Shown one piece after another: positions 26,851 through 34,749 of a DNA stretch of 64,000 bases (its first letter is position 1; every line of letters starts with the position of its first letter). Where the stretch lies: the NCBI GenBank assembly GCA_020161395.1, contig JAIUOE010000001.1, positions 62,001 through 126,000 on the forward strand. Direction: 5' to 3'. The position numbers and the translations under genes are program-made. Origin of the DNA: Bacteroidota bacterium (GTDB taxonomy: Bacteria > Bacteroidota > Ignavibacteria > Ignavibacteriales > Ignavibacteriaceae). The notes beneath the pieces are model-generated. The model saw only the letters and a program-made list of their open reading frames with translations, searched no databases and was not told the origin of the DNA.

Positions 26851-28134
26851 ATGGAAAGAACCACACATCGAAATTATTTATTTTTTTTGATTCTTTTCCT
26901 GTCCGTTTTTTCTTTCCTCACCGGTTGTTCCGAAAAGATTAGTGAGCCATCTGATCCACCATCAGTTCCCCCTTCAGTTGCCCCGACAAAAGAACAACTC
27001 GCAAAGAGCTCTTTTTTAGCATTCACCCAAAGACTGGAATCCATTCCTGAAGAAAAACGGGGAGAAGCCGTAAAAGAATTTCTGGCAGCGAATCCGCATT
27101 CCCCTGTTATTGAAGAGAGTGCTCTCGCATGTTTCTTTTGGTACGGGAAAGCTGACACTGTAATTATCAAGGGTGATATTCAACTCGCGTGGAGTTCACA
27201 GGATACTCTCACACCGGTAAAATGTGGAGATTCCACTCTCTTCTATAAAATCTGCGCTCTTCCTGCTGATGCACGCGTTGACTACCTCTATCTTGTTGAT
27301 GGATTTGAAATAACCGATCCCCGGAATCCGGTTGTTACCCCCAGTGGCTTCAGCTCGCACTCCCAATGTGCAATGCCACTTTTTAAACCCGACACTGTCA
27401 GAAATTTCAGGCCTGATGTGAAGCATGGCAGACTGGACAGCATGAAATTCGGAGACGGGCAAACTGCAGCAGACAAACGAACAATAAAGATATACCTGCC
27501 TGCAGGATATGATACTCTCAAAGACCTCCCTTCACTCTACATAAATGATGGAATAAAAGCTCTACAATATTGCTCCTACAAAAACATTCTCGATAATCTG
27601 ATAGTAGAAGAGAAAATTGCTCCCATGATTGCTGTTTTTATCGAGTTCAGAGAAGGTGATCAGGATTTTTATCTAAACAAAACAGATGAGTACACCTCCT
27701 TTATCTGTGAGAGTTTGATGCCTTTTATCGATAAGAAATACAAAACCTCCGCTTTACCCGAAAAAAGAGGAATCGCGGGAATCTCGGCAGGAGGGCACAT
27801 TTCGCTTCTGATTGCGTTAAAAAGACCCGACAAATTTTTGCTCGCAGCCGGGCAGTCTTCCACTCTCACACCATTCTTCTTCGAGACTGTTGAACCGCTT
27901 ACCGGTAAACAGCCGCAGACTGCCAAATGGAGGTTCTGGCTTGATGTTGGAAAATTCGATCTGCTCAGCGGAACATTTAATAATATGTCATTTCTCTCAT
28001 CCAACAGGTTACTCGATAAAAAACTGACAGAAGCAAAAATTGAGCATAAATTTACCATTTTGAACGATGGCCACCAGTGGGCTAACTGGCGCGAACGAAC
28101 TGATGATATTCTCATTTACTTTTTTGGAAGATGA
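26851..28134 (+). CDS. Lipoprotein esterase, enterochelin-esterase-like alpha/beta hydrolase
   Basis: A 427-residue exported lipoprotein. The signal peptide ends in FLTGC and a Pro/Ser-rich linker follows. An N-terminal beta-rich region at about 80-190 is probably a carbohydrate-binding-like module. The C-terminal PF00756 esterase domain has nucleophile motif GISAGGH and a terminal His in DGHQW. It may hydrolyse a sugar or siderophore ester; the substrate is not known. It is probably co-transcribed with the preceding kinase. Confidence 0.87.
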   Translation: MERTTHRNYLFFLILFLSVFSFLTGCSEKISEPSDPPSVPPSVAPTKEQLAKSSFLAFTQRLESIPEEKRGEAVKEFLAANPHSPVIEESALACFFWYGKADTVIIKGDIQLAWSSQDTLTPVKCGDSTLFYKICALPADARVDYLYLVDGFEITDPRNPVVTPSGFSSHSQCAMPLFKPDTVRNFRPDVKHGRLDSMKFGDGQTAADKRTIKIYLPAGYDTLKDLPSLYINDGIKALQYCSYKNILDNLIVEEKIAPMIAVFIEFREGDQDFYLNKTDEYTSFICESLMPFIDKKYKTSALPEKRGIAGISAGGHISLLIALKRPDKFLLAAGQSSTLTPFFFETVEPLTGKQPQTAKWRFWLDVGKFDLLSGTFNNMSFLSSNRLLDKKLTEAKIEHKFTILNDGHQWANWRERTDDILIYFFGR

Positions 28135-28313
28135 TTTTACATTGATCAGTCCCGTTTCCTGAAGAAATAAAGTTTATTATTTCGTTTCACCATGATTTGA
28201 TTAATATTCTTTTATATTACCGCTTGCTCTTGTTACTTTTTATCAATTTGAAGATAGAGGCAAGCCATGGGACTTAATCCTCAAATCGCTGAACTTAAGA
28301 TATCCATGAACGA

Positions 28314-29774
28314 TTATTTCTCCACTATCATTTTGATCACGGAGATATTGTTCTCCGTTTGAAGTCTGAAAAAATAAACACCCGAGGGCAGCCCACTTGC
28401 ATTGAAATCAATTCGATGACTCCCCGCAGAAATAATCCCATTGACAAGGGTTTTTATTTCCCTGCCAAGAATATCGTAAACCACCCCTCTTGTGAAACCT
28501 GTCTCAGGCAGCGAAAAATGAATTATGGTACCGGGGTTAAACGGGTTGGGGTAATTCTGCTTGAGTAAGAATTCTGCAGGCATAATCGTCTCATCAGCGA
28601 TGTCTGAAACTGCTGATACAACGATCGTTCTCGAATAGAGCATGGAATCATTAACCACCACTTTTGCCCGATAGGAACCTGCATCAATGGAAGAAAGTCC
28701 GGTAAACAAGAGAGTTCTTGTCGTGGCTCCGGCTATGCTGTAACCATTTTTTGTCCACTGATACGATGTTCCTTCCAGGTCGGAGACGAATTCCACACCC
28801 CCCCTGAATGCAGAGTCAGTTGGCATCGAGATATATTGAAAATCCGCACCGTTATCCTCAAATAGAGTTCTGTAATTTTGCCATGATCCCCTGTTGATAG
28901 TGTAATCGCCCGAAATGTGCAGGGTTAATCCTCTTTGTGCGATATTAAATGAGCCTTCATTTATAAAGGAATTCGTAATGTATATCTCTGTATACTCAGG
29001 CTGACCAAGCACACGATCGTATATTGCTCCGCGATTAATCACATTTTCTGCGATTTTGAGACCCCAAATGCCCGTTCCATTTCCGTAAAGATTGTTAGCC
29101 CCGGTCAGTCTCAGATTCCTCAGAGTGGTATGTTGCGGATTGAAGGAAGAAGCTCCGCTCCAGCCAAACAAACCCGGTTCACCTTTAACGATGGCACCGC
29201 TGCCATCGATTATTCCTCCGTCGATGGTGGTGTTTACGAGAGTAAGGGTATCTGAAAATGAAAGACGGGCTTTGTGAAGGAGTATCCATCCACCTTTGAA
29301 TATGACAGTACCGGCAAGTTTTACCGGATTCAATGAGTCGGGTGAACTCATGTCTGCTATCATAATGGTGTCCTTTGAAGTGATTACATGCTCACGGTTT
29401 CCCCACAACCAAAGAATCTCGGTATGAAGTTTACCAAAATTCAGAATTGAATCGCGAACCTGAATGCCGTCATAGGAAGATGCGTTCCTGTAGGCGTCAA
29501 AAAAACCGTAATTTTTTAATGAGCCATATACCTTTATCAAGCCGTTAAAGAGGAGACCGGATGAATCGATTACGAGGTTCCGGCATCCGCCGTTGTTGTA
29601 AATATCGACTGTATGCCTGATAATGACATCTGTGTTGGTGTCAGGCACCTGGTTGTTACTCCAGGTTGTCGCCTGGTGCCATCCGCCGTCGGCGATCGTT
29701 ACGGATTGCCCGTAAGAAGGGTTGCTCTGCAAAGTCAACAGAACAATTATGAGGACAAAGAATCTGTCTTTCAT
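28314..29774 (-). CDS. Secreted protein with Ig-like domain and T9SS sorting domain
   Basis: About 486 residues. A signal peptide ends near SYGQ. It opens with a short G8-like motif (WHQATTWSNNQVPDTNTDV) seen in surface beta-helix proteins, then a right-handed beta-helix-like region to about 330. An Ig-like domain covers about 335-395 (YQWTKNGYSIAGATT). A T9SS type A sorting domain from about 405 carries NYPNPFNPGT. The start is placed at the ATG with GGAA 6 bases upstream. The target is unknown; probably adhesion or structure. Confidence 0.87.
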   Translation of the reverse strand: MKDRFFVLIIVLLTLQSNPSYGQSVTIADGGWHQATTWSNNQVPDTNTDVIIRHTVDIYNNGGCRNLVIDSSGLLFNGLIKVYGSLKNYGFFDAYRNASSYDGIQVRDSILNFGKLHTEILWLWGNREHVITSKDTIMIADMSSPDSLNPVKLAGTVIFKGGWILLHKARLSFSDTLTLVNTTIDGGIIDGSGAIVKGEPGLFGWSGASSFNPQHTTLRNLRLTGANNLYGNGTGIWGLKIAENVINRGAIYDRVLGQPEYTEIYITNSFINEGSFNIAQRGLTLHISGDYTINRGSWQNYRTLFEDNGADFQYISMPTDSAFRGGVEFVSDLEGTSYQWTKNGYSIAGATTRTLLFTGLSSIDAGSYRAKVVVNDSMLYSRTIVVSAVSDIADETIMPAEFLLKQNYPNPFNPGTIIHFSLPETGFTRGVVYDILGREIKTLVNGIISAGSHRIDFNASGLPSGVYFFRLQTENNISVIKMIVEK

Positions 29775-29936
29775 AACCATTTCCTTCCGGTTAAAATTTC
29801 AGCAGATTGCATCCATGGGTTCCCGGGAGTTCAATTCTGCCGCAGGAAATATAATCACAACAGAAAACAAAAGCAAGAACAATGGTCACAAAACGGGGAA
29901 GCTCAATATCTGATCACATAAAAAGCCTTGTCACAA

Positions 29937-30653
29937 TCAATTTCGTTCGAGACAGAATTTCTCGATATTCTCCTGAGCCTTTTTATAACCCAATTCCGCA
30001 GCTTTTGCCCAGTCATCACAGGCTCCTTGGAGGTTATCCATCTCCTTCTTCGCCCTGCCTCTGCCATTCCAAGCATCTGCAGCTTTTGGATTGAGGTCAA
30101 TTGCCTTCGTAAAGTCGTCAATTGCCCCGGAATAGTCTTTAATTTTATCCCTGCTCACCCCCCTGTTAAACCAGGCACTTTCGTACTTTGGATCAACTTC
30201 TATCGCACTTGTATAATCGTCTATAGAGCCTGTGAAATCCCCAAGGTCGAACTTGCAAACTCCTCTGTTATAGAAAGCATCTGCATCCTTTGGATTGATT
30301 TCGACCGCTTTTGTATAATCTTCAATGGCACTTTTCAGATCTTTCATTTCAGACTTACAAATTCCTCTGTTGTAAAATGCATTCCCGTTCTTTTGATTAA
30401 TTTCGATTGCCTTGTCGAAATCACCGATTGCCGATTGAAATTCACCAAGGTGTTCCCTGCACAAACCCCTGTTGAAAAAAGCCACATCTGATTTTGAATC
30501 TGCCTCTATCGCCTTGGTAAAATCTTCTATTGCCCCTTTATGATCCTTATTCTCACATTTGGCAATCCCGTTCTTTATATGCTCCTCAGCTCCGGGCTTG
30601 CAGCCAATTCCGTATAAAGCGAAAACTGTTACCAATACACATGCTCGCCACAT
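29937..30653 (-). CDS. TPR-repeat protein, probable lipoprotein
   Basis: A 238-residue protein with a short signal peptide and Cys18 in a weak lipobox (YGIGC). It is followed by about six TPR units of 34 residues with the recurring core A-F-Y-N-R-G and A-I-x-D-Y/F-T-K-A-I-E. It probably mediates protein-protein contacts in the periplasm. It is transcribed away from the AbiE locus. Confidence 0.88.
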   Translation of the reverse strand: MWRACVLVTVFALYGIGCKPGAEEHIKNGIAKCENKDHKGAIEDFTKAIEADSKSDVAFFNRGLCREHLGEFQSAIGDFDKAIEINQKNGNAFYNRGICKSEMKDLKSAIEDYTKAVEINPKDADAFYNRGVCKFDLGDFTGSIDDYTSAIEVDPKYESAWFNRGVSRDKIKDYSGAIDDFTKAIDLNPKAADAWNGRGRAKKEMDNLQGACDDWAKAAELGYKKAQENIEKFCLERN

Positions 30654-30782
30654 TCCAACCTCCGAAAAGATTAAATTGATGAAGAGATAACATCAGTAAA
30701 ATTTTTGAAAAAAGCAAAATTGTTGGAAATATTGTTATTTTGTCTGATTATAAGAGATTTTGGGGGAATTAAGGGTGTAGAT

Positions 30783-30829
30783 GGTTCTTTTTTAAGGTGA
30801 ATTAGCTATATTTACCTTATAAAAGAACC
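30783..30829 (+). promoter_or_regulatory. Operator and promoter of the AbiE locus
   Basis: Two 16-base arms, GGTTCTTTTTTAAGGT at 30783-30798 and ACCTTATAAAAGAACC at 30814-30829, are complementary at 15 of 16 positions and separated by 15 bases. A -7-like TATATTTA (30807-30814) lies in the spacer. AbiEi antitoxins are known to repress their own operon by binding inverted repeats in the promoter, and this matches that layout. Confidence 0.75.
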
Positions 30830-30843
30830 AAATTGAGGCGACT

Positions 30844-31428
30844 GTGATAGATTATCTGGCTTTTAGTAACGGTTATGCCCGAATGAAAGACCTGAAAGAA
30901 AGAGGAATTCATCCTCGCGAAATTAAAAAAGCCCTGGATGACGGGCTTATCGACAAGGTAAAACCGGGGCTTTACAAACTCATTGATTTCCCATGGGACG
31001 AGAACTCCTCATATGTGGATGTTTACAGGTCTGACAGTAAAGCGGTTATTTGTCTTACTTCTGCAATCGAGTATTACGGACTGACTACTTTCAATCCAAG
31101 CTATATCTCCATAGCTCTGCCTGAGAACGCTCGTCTGAACAAAATATTTTACCCTCCCGTAAGGGTATATTATTTTCGTGATACCGTGTACAAAACAGGG
31201 ATAGAGAAGGTCAGCTCAAAAAGCGGTGAGTTTCTCATCTATTCTGTTGAAAAGACACTCGTCGACCTTTTTAGATATCAGGAGAAAATCGGTGATGATA
31301 TTGTCCTTGAGTCTCTGAAAAATTACATGTCAAGCAAGAACAGAAATATTGCAATGCTCTGGCGTGTAGCTGAAAAATGCGGTGCCCTTAAAAAGATGAA
31401 GGATTATATGAAGGCATTTACGATATGA
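30844..31428 (+). CDS. abiEi: AbiEi-type antitoxin / transcriptional repressor
   Basis: A 194-residue type IV TA antitoxin of the AbiEi family. The N-terminal winged helix covers about 1-55 (GYARMKDLKERGIHPREI, then GLIDKVKPGLYKL). The C-terminal antitoxin domain has the typical TSAIEYYGLT and EKTLVDLFRY motifs. The start is GTG with GAGG five bases before it. The stop overlaps the ATG of the toxin remnant (ATGA), the normal arrangement of abiE operons. It appears intact while its toxin is broken. Confidence 0.9.
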   Translation: MIDYLAFSNGYARMKDLKERGIHPREIKKALDDGLIDKVKPGLYKLIDFPWDENSSYVDVYRSDSKAVICLTSAIEYYGLTTFNPSYISIALPENARLNKIFYPPVRVYYFRDTVYKTGIEKVSSKSGEFLIYSVEKTLVDLFRYQEKIGDDIVLESLKNYMSSKNRNIAMLWRVAEKCGALKKMKDYMKAFTI

Positions 31429-31658
31429 CAAGAAAAGACGAGCCCAGGAATAAAATAGCTTCATTAAAAGCGAGGTTATTAGAAATTGCAAGGGAAAGAA
31501 AGATCGATTACAATGCCTTATTAAGATTGTACTTCCAGGAAAGGTTTATCGACAGAATCTCTAAATCCAAGTATTCTGACAATTTCATTTTGAAATGAGC
31601 TTTACTATTCCTGACTTATGATATGACACCTGACAGATTGACACAGGATATCGATTCC
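31425..31658 (+). pseudogene. abiEii: AbiEii-type nucleotidyltransferase toxin, broken
   Basis: An ATG overlaps the antitoxin stop. The first 57 codons encode a typical AbiEii N-terminus (KARLLEIARERKIDYNAL, then FQERFIDRISKSKY). A TGA at 31596-31598 falls where the family has glycine (F-x-L-K-G). The same frame then continues as ALLFLTYDMTPDRLTQDID, which is family sequence up to the catalytic D-x-D. Homology stops at about 31655, where a repeat begins; the remaining roughly 200 residues are missing. A full toxin should be about 270-310 residues. The locus is dead by nonsense mutation and truncation. Confidence 0.88.
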
Positions 31659-31765
31659 CCTCCGGGGAAAAATGCGGTTGATGGGGAATCAATCTTGCTA
31701 CCAACATCAATTCCCCTCCGGGGAAAAATGAGGCTGCTGGGGGGAATCAATCTTGCAACGAACAT
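31654..31765. repeat. Two 56-58 bp direct repeats with internal palindromes
   Basis: Each unit begins ATTCCCCTCCGGGGAA (a 6-bp hairpin) and ends GGGGAATC-AATCTTGC-ACAT. GATTCCCC and GGGGAATC can also pair across the unit. The first unit starts exactly at the point where the toxin homology ends. Confidence 0.75.
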
Positions 31766-31810
31766 GTAATCCCGAAAACGGGATATTAATCGTATCGCGG
31801 AGACAAAAAC

Positions 31811-31896
31811 CCATCCGTGAAATCCGTGCTTAATCCGTGAAATCCGTGGAACTATAAAATCCTCATCTGCGGAAATCCGTCTAATCTGTGTGTACC
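31811..31896. repeat. Word-like repeats (ATCCGTGAAATCCGTG and ATCTGCGGAAATCCGTCTAA)
   Basis: ATCCGTGAAATCCGTG occurs twice (31813-31828 and 31833-31848). It is followed by a copy of the CATCTGCG-AAATCCGTCTAATC word (31862-31896) that recurs in the 54-55 kb array. The stretch 31656-31933 contains no gene. Confidence 0.7.
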
Positions 31897-31933
31897 ATGC
31901 CCGCCGTGGTGGGTCTGCGTCCCCTCCCTTCGA

Positions 31934-33490
31934 TCAACCAACCACTTTAAACACAGAATCAAGCACAGTTCCGTCCACCCAGTTGACAATCGCTACCACT
32001 TTGTCTCTGTCAAGCACAGGTTTCTGCGGCGGACCACCGACTATCTGATAAACCTCATCACGGATTTCCTCGATTTTCCTGATCGGCAAGCCCTTTCCTT
32101 CAACAGCTTTGAGGAGGTCTTCCCGTCTCGGGTTTATCGCTATTCCGCGCTCTGTCACAATGACATCGACAAGCTCGCCAGGGGCACAAATGGTTGTAAC
32201 CTCGTCCAAAATCACGGGTATTCTGTCCCGGAATGATGGTATTGCCAAAATGGAACATTTTGAAAAGAGACAATTCTGCCATCCACCAATTCCGTGCAAA
32301 AGCAAACCATCTGAATGAGAGACAACATTCGCATTAAAATTCACATCCACTTCTGTAGCTCCAAGCACAACGGCATCGAGGATCGAGGCAAAATTACCTT
32401 TACCGTGATAGTTGTAACTGGTAAATGGTGAAGTGTTCACATGCCCCGGGTTTTCTCTCATCGAACGCACACCCTCAAGATCGAAAGTTTGTCCGTCAAG
32501 GATGTAATCCACCAGTCCTTCCTCAAGCATCTGTACAAGATATTTGGTACTTCCGCCTCTGATGAACCGGGCTTTTATTCCGGTTTCCTTCATCCGTTCC
32601 TTAAGGAACATGGCAAAGGCGAGAGCAGTACCTCCGGCACCTGCCTGAAAAGAAAAACCGTCTTTCATTATTCCTGAAAGCTCGATGAATTTTGCCACAT
32701 ACTCAGCGATAAGGAGCCGGTCGGGCGATTTTGTAATCTCTGTTGTACCGGAAACAATCTTTGAGGAATCTCCAAGCGATTCCACCTCAACGACATAATC
32801 GACATTATTTCCCTGAATCTGCCATGGAATGCACGGGAAAGGGACAAGATTATCAGTAACAACAATAACCCTGTCGGCATATTCCGAGTCAGCAAGAGCA
32901 AATCCCAATAATCCGCATGCCGCGCGTCCCGTAACACCGTTGGCATTTCCAAAAGGATCTGCAGTTGGAGAAGCAATCACAGCAATATCGATATGTACCT
33001 CACCGTCCTGCACAGCCTGATATCTTCCTCCATGCGAACGGAGAACACCCACACCATTCATTTTACCATATGAAGTAAATCTGCCCAAAGGACCGTTCAT
33101 GCTACCTTCGATATGGCTTATGGTTCCGTCTTCGAGATATGGAATGAGGTGTTCGTGACACGGGAATGAGGCACTTGGGAACCACCGTATGTTCTTTATG
33201 CCCATCTCTTTTATTGTATCAAAAAGCAGATTTGTAACCACATCACCGTTTCTAAGGTGGTGGTGGGTTGAAATAGTCATACCATCTCTCAATCCCGCCT
33301 TTTCGAGAGCTGAACGGAGATTTGGCAAAAGTTTGTTACCGTCAGCAGGATAGTCAGCACATGTTCTTATCGGAGGTTTTGCTTTGAAACCGTCCGGTTT
33401 GTGCTGTCCGATTCCTTTATATGGGATTCTTTTTTGTCCGTTGACTTCGGTTGGCACAAGCCTACCCGCAGCATTTTTAATCATTTCCAT
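31934..33490 (-). CDS. citF: Citrate lyase alpha subunit (citrate CoA-/ACP-transferase)
   Basis: 518 residues, close to the usual length of CitF. It transfers the acyl carrier thioester from acetate to citrate to make citryl-ACP (or citryl-CoA). Family sequence is continuous: STHHHLRNGD, IEGSMNGPLG, GVLRSHGGRYQAVQDG, VVTDNLVPFPC, FQAGAGGTALAFA and a C-terminal GIAINPRREDL. It overlaps the upstream CitD-CitE fusion by 14 bases, so they are co-translated. The accessory genes for prosthetic-group synthesis (citC, citG, citX) are not in the window. Confidence 0.93.
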   Translation of the reverse strand: MEMIKNAAGRLVPTEVNGQKRIPYKGIGQHKPDGFKAKPPIRTCADYPADGNKLLPNLRSALEKAGLRDGMTISTHHHLRNGDVVTNLLFDTIKEMGIKNIRWFPSASFPCHEHLIPYLEDGTISHIEGSMNGPLGRFTSYGKMNGVGVLRSHGGRYQAVQDGEVHIDIAVIASPTADPFGNANGVTGRAACGLLGFALADSEYADRVIVVTDNLVPFPCIPWQIQGNNVDYVVEVESLGDSSKIVSGTTEITKSPDRLLIAEYVAKFIELSGIMKDGFSFQAGAGGTALAFAMFLKERMKETGIKARFIRGGSTKYLVQMLEEGLVDYILDGQTFDLEGVRSMRENPGHVNTSPFTSYNYHGKGNFASILDAVVLGATEVDVNFNANVVSHSDGLLLHGIGGWQNCLFSKCSILAIPSFRDRIPVILDEVTTICAPGELVDVIVTERGIAINPRREDLLKAVEGKGLPIRKIEEIRDEVYQIVGGPPQKPVLDRDKVVAIVNWVDGTVLDSVFKVVG

Positions 33491-34748
33491 GGTTCACCAT
33501 CCAGTCTTTCTCAATCAATCCGTTTAGAAGTGCAAGTTCAATAACTCTCTGAGCCCGTTTGACAACCGGCGGATCGATCATTTTTGTACCTATGGAGACA
33601 GCAGCGAGTCCTTTTGTGAGAGCATCTTCGAATGCCATTACAATTTTCATCGCCTTCTCGATCTCTTTTGAGGTCGGAGCAAAAGCGGTATGAATCGGCT
33701 GAATCTGCCTTGGATGAATGCAGCCCTTCCCTTCAAAACCGAAAGATTTGGATTCGAGGGTTGATTTTACAAGTCCTTCCATATCACCTACATCCGAGAA
33801 CACAGAATCAATCGCCTGAACTCCGGCTGCTTTTGCGGCATTAACCACCTGCATCCGTGCCCAAAAACTTTCGTTTCCTTCGAGAGTCCTTTCAGCACCG
33901 ATATCAGCAGTGTAGTCTTCGAGTCCAATGGCGAGTGAGCAAACGAGCGAAGAGGCTTTCGAAATTTCATAAGCATTTATCGCACCTCTTGCACTCTCTA
34001 TTATCGGCATAAACCAGATGTCATCTGTAATTCCGTGAAGTTTCTTTATCGCCTCCACTTCCTTCTCAACTTCGAGAATCTGCGAAGCTTCCTCAACTTT
34101 TGGAATCAATATCAGATTAACTTTTGCGGGAATGATGTATTTCAAATCCTCGAGTCCTAAGGGTAGCTGATTAATCCTTACCATCCTTTCACAACCGTAG
34201 AAATCGACACTTCTTAAGGCATTCCTTACGAGATACCTCGCGGCATCCTTTTCATCGGGTGCGACACTGTCTTCAAGATCGAGAATTATTCCATCGGGTC
34301 CGTGAAGTCCGGCATTCACAAAGAATTTTGGCTCATTTCCCGGAAGATAAAGCCTGCTTCTTCTAAGCCGGTTTTTGGCGGTTGGATTAATATCCTGTCG
34401 CAAAAAAGGCATCAAATATTCAGAAGTGACCGAAGAATCCATCCTTTTTACTGCAGCTTCAAACCGAGCAGCAATTACAAAAGGAAGTGCTCCTGCATCT
34501 TCGAGAGTAATTTCGACATTCTTTAAATCAAAAAATGCGGCCAGTTCCTCAAGTTGCCTTCTTATCGCATTGCCGTAAAGATTTCCAACCTTCGATTTGA
34601 TATTGAAGGAAGGGGAAGCAGCCCCATCCTTCAAATTTTTTGTTATCTCAATCCAACAGTCGGAACGGACTGATGTGCCTCTTTTACCGGCAGAACCACT
34701 TATCCGTGACTCTGTGACTCCGTGACTTTGTGACTTATTACTGTCCAT
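33477..34748 (-). CDS. CitD-CitE fusion: citrate lyase acyl-carrier domain plus citryl lyase beta subunit
   Basis: 423 residues. Residues about 22-105 align with the acyl carrier CitD (GTSVRSD, then YGNAIRRQLEELAAFF and EDAGALPFVIAARFEAAVKR). Residues 128-415 are an HpcH/HpaI-type CitE lyase (RSRLYLPGNEPKF, LDLEDSVAPDEKDAARYLVR, PIIESARGA, GLEDYTADIG, GKGCIHPRQI). CitD and CitE are normally separate. The CitD serine that carries the CoA-like prosthetic group is replaced by Arg28, with Ser29 one position later. The first 20 residues are encoded by a short repeat. The ATG follows the PrpD stop by one base. The CitE part could also act as citramalyl- or another acyl-CoA lyase. Confidence 0.88.
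   Translation of the reverse strand: MDSNKSQSHGVTESRISGSAGKRGTSVRSDCWIEITKNLKDGAASPSFNIKSKVGNLYGNAIRRQLEELAAFFDLKNVEITLEDAGALPFVIAARFEAAVKRMDSSVTSEYLMPFLRQDINPTAKNRLRRSRLYLPGNEPKFFVNAGLHGPDGIILDLEDSVAPDEKDAARYLVRNALRSVDFYGCERMVRINQLPLGLEDLKYIIPAKVNLILIPKVEEASQILEVEKEVEAIKKLHGITDDIWFMPIIESARGAINAYEISKASSLVCSLAIGLEDYTADIGAERTLEGNESFWARMQVVNAAKAAGVQAIDSVFSDVGDMEGLVKSTLESKSFGFEGKGCIHPRQIQPIHTAFAPTSKEIEKAMKIVMAFEDALTKGLAAVSIGTKMIDPPVVKRAQRVIELALLNGLIEKDWMVNHGND
34704..34735. repeat. GTGACTCY 8-mer repeat inside the citDE 5' coding region
   Basis: Four copies of a GTGACT-x-(x) word run from 34706 to 34735. On the coding strand they encode SQSHGVTESR at the N-terminus of the CitD-CitE fusion. Confidence 0.7.
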
Positions 34749-34749
34749 T

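Noticed and set aside
31596-31598. TGA read as glycine (genetic code change)
   Set aside because: Many clear genes in the window end in TGA at the expected place (for example the kinase-coupled and abiEi genes), so TGA is a normal stop. The glycine position in the toxin is better explained by a nonsense mutation.
31654-31900. CRISPR-like repeats after the toxin remnant
   Set aside because: Only two units of 56-58 bp with no distinct spacers; internal palindromes fit a REP-like element better.
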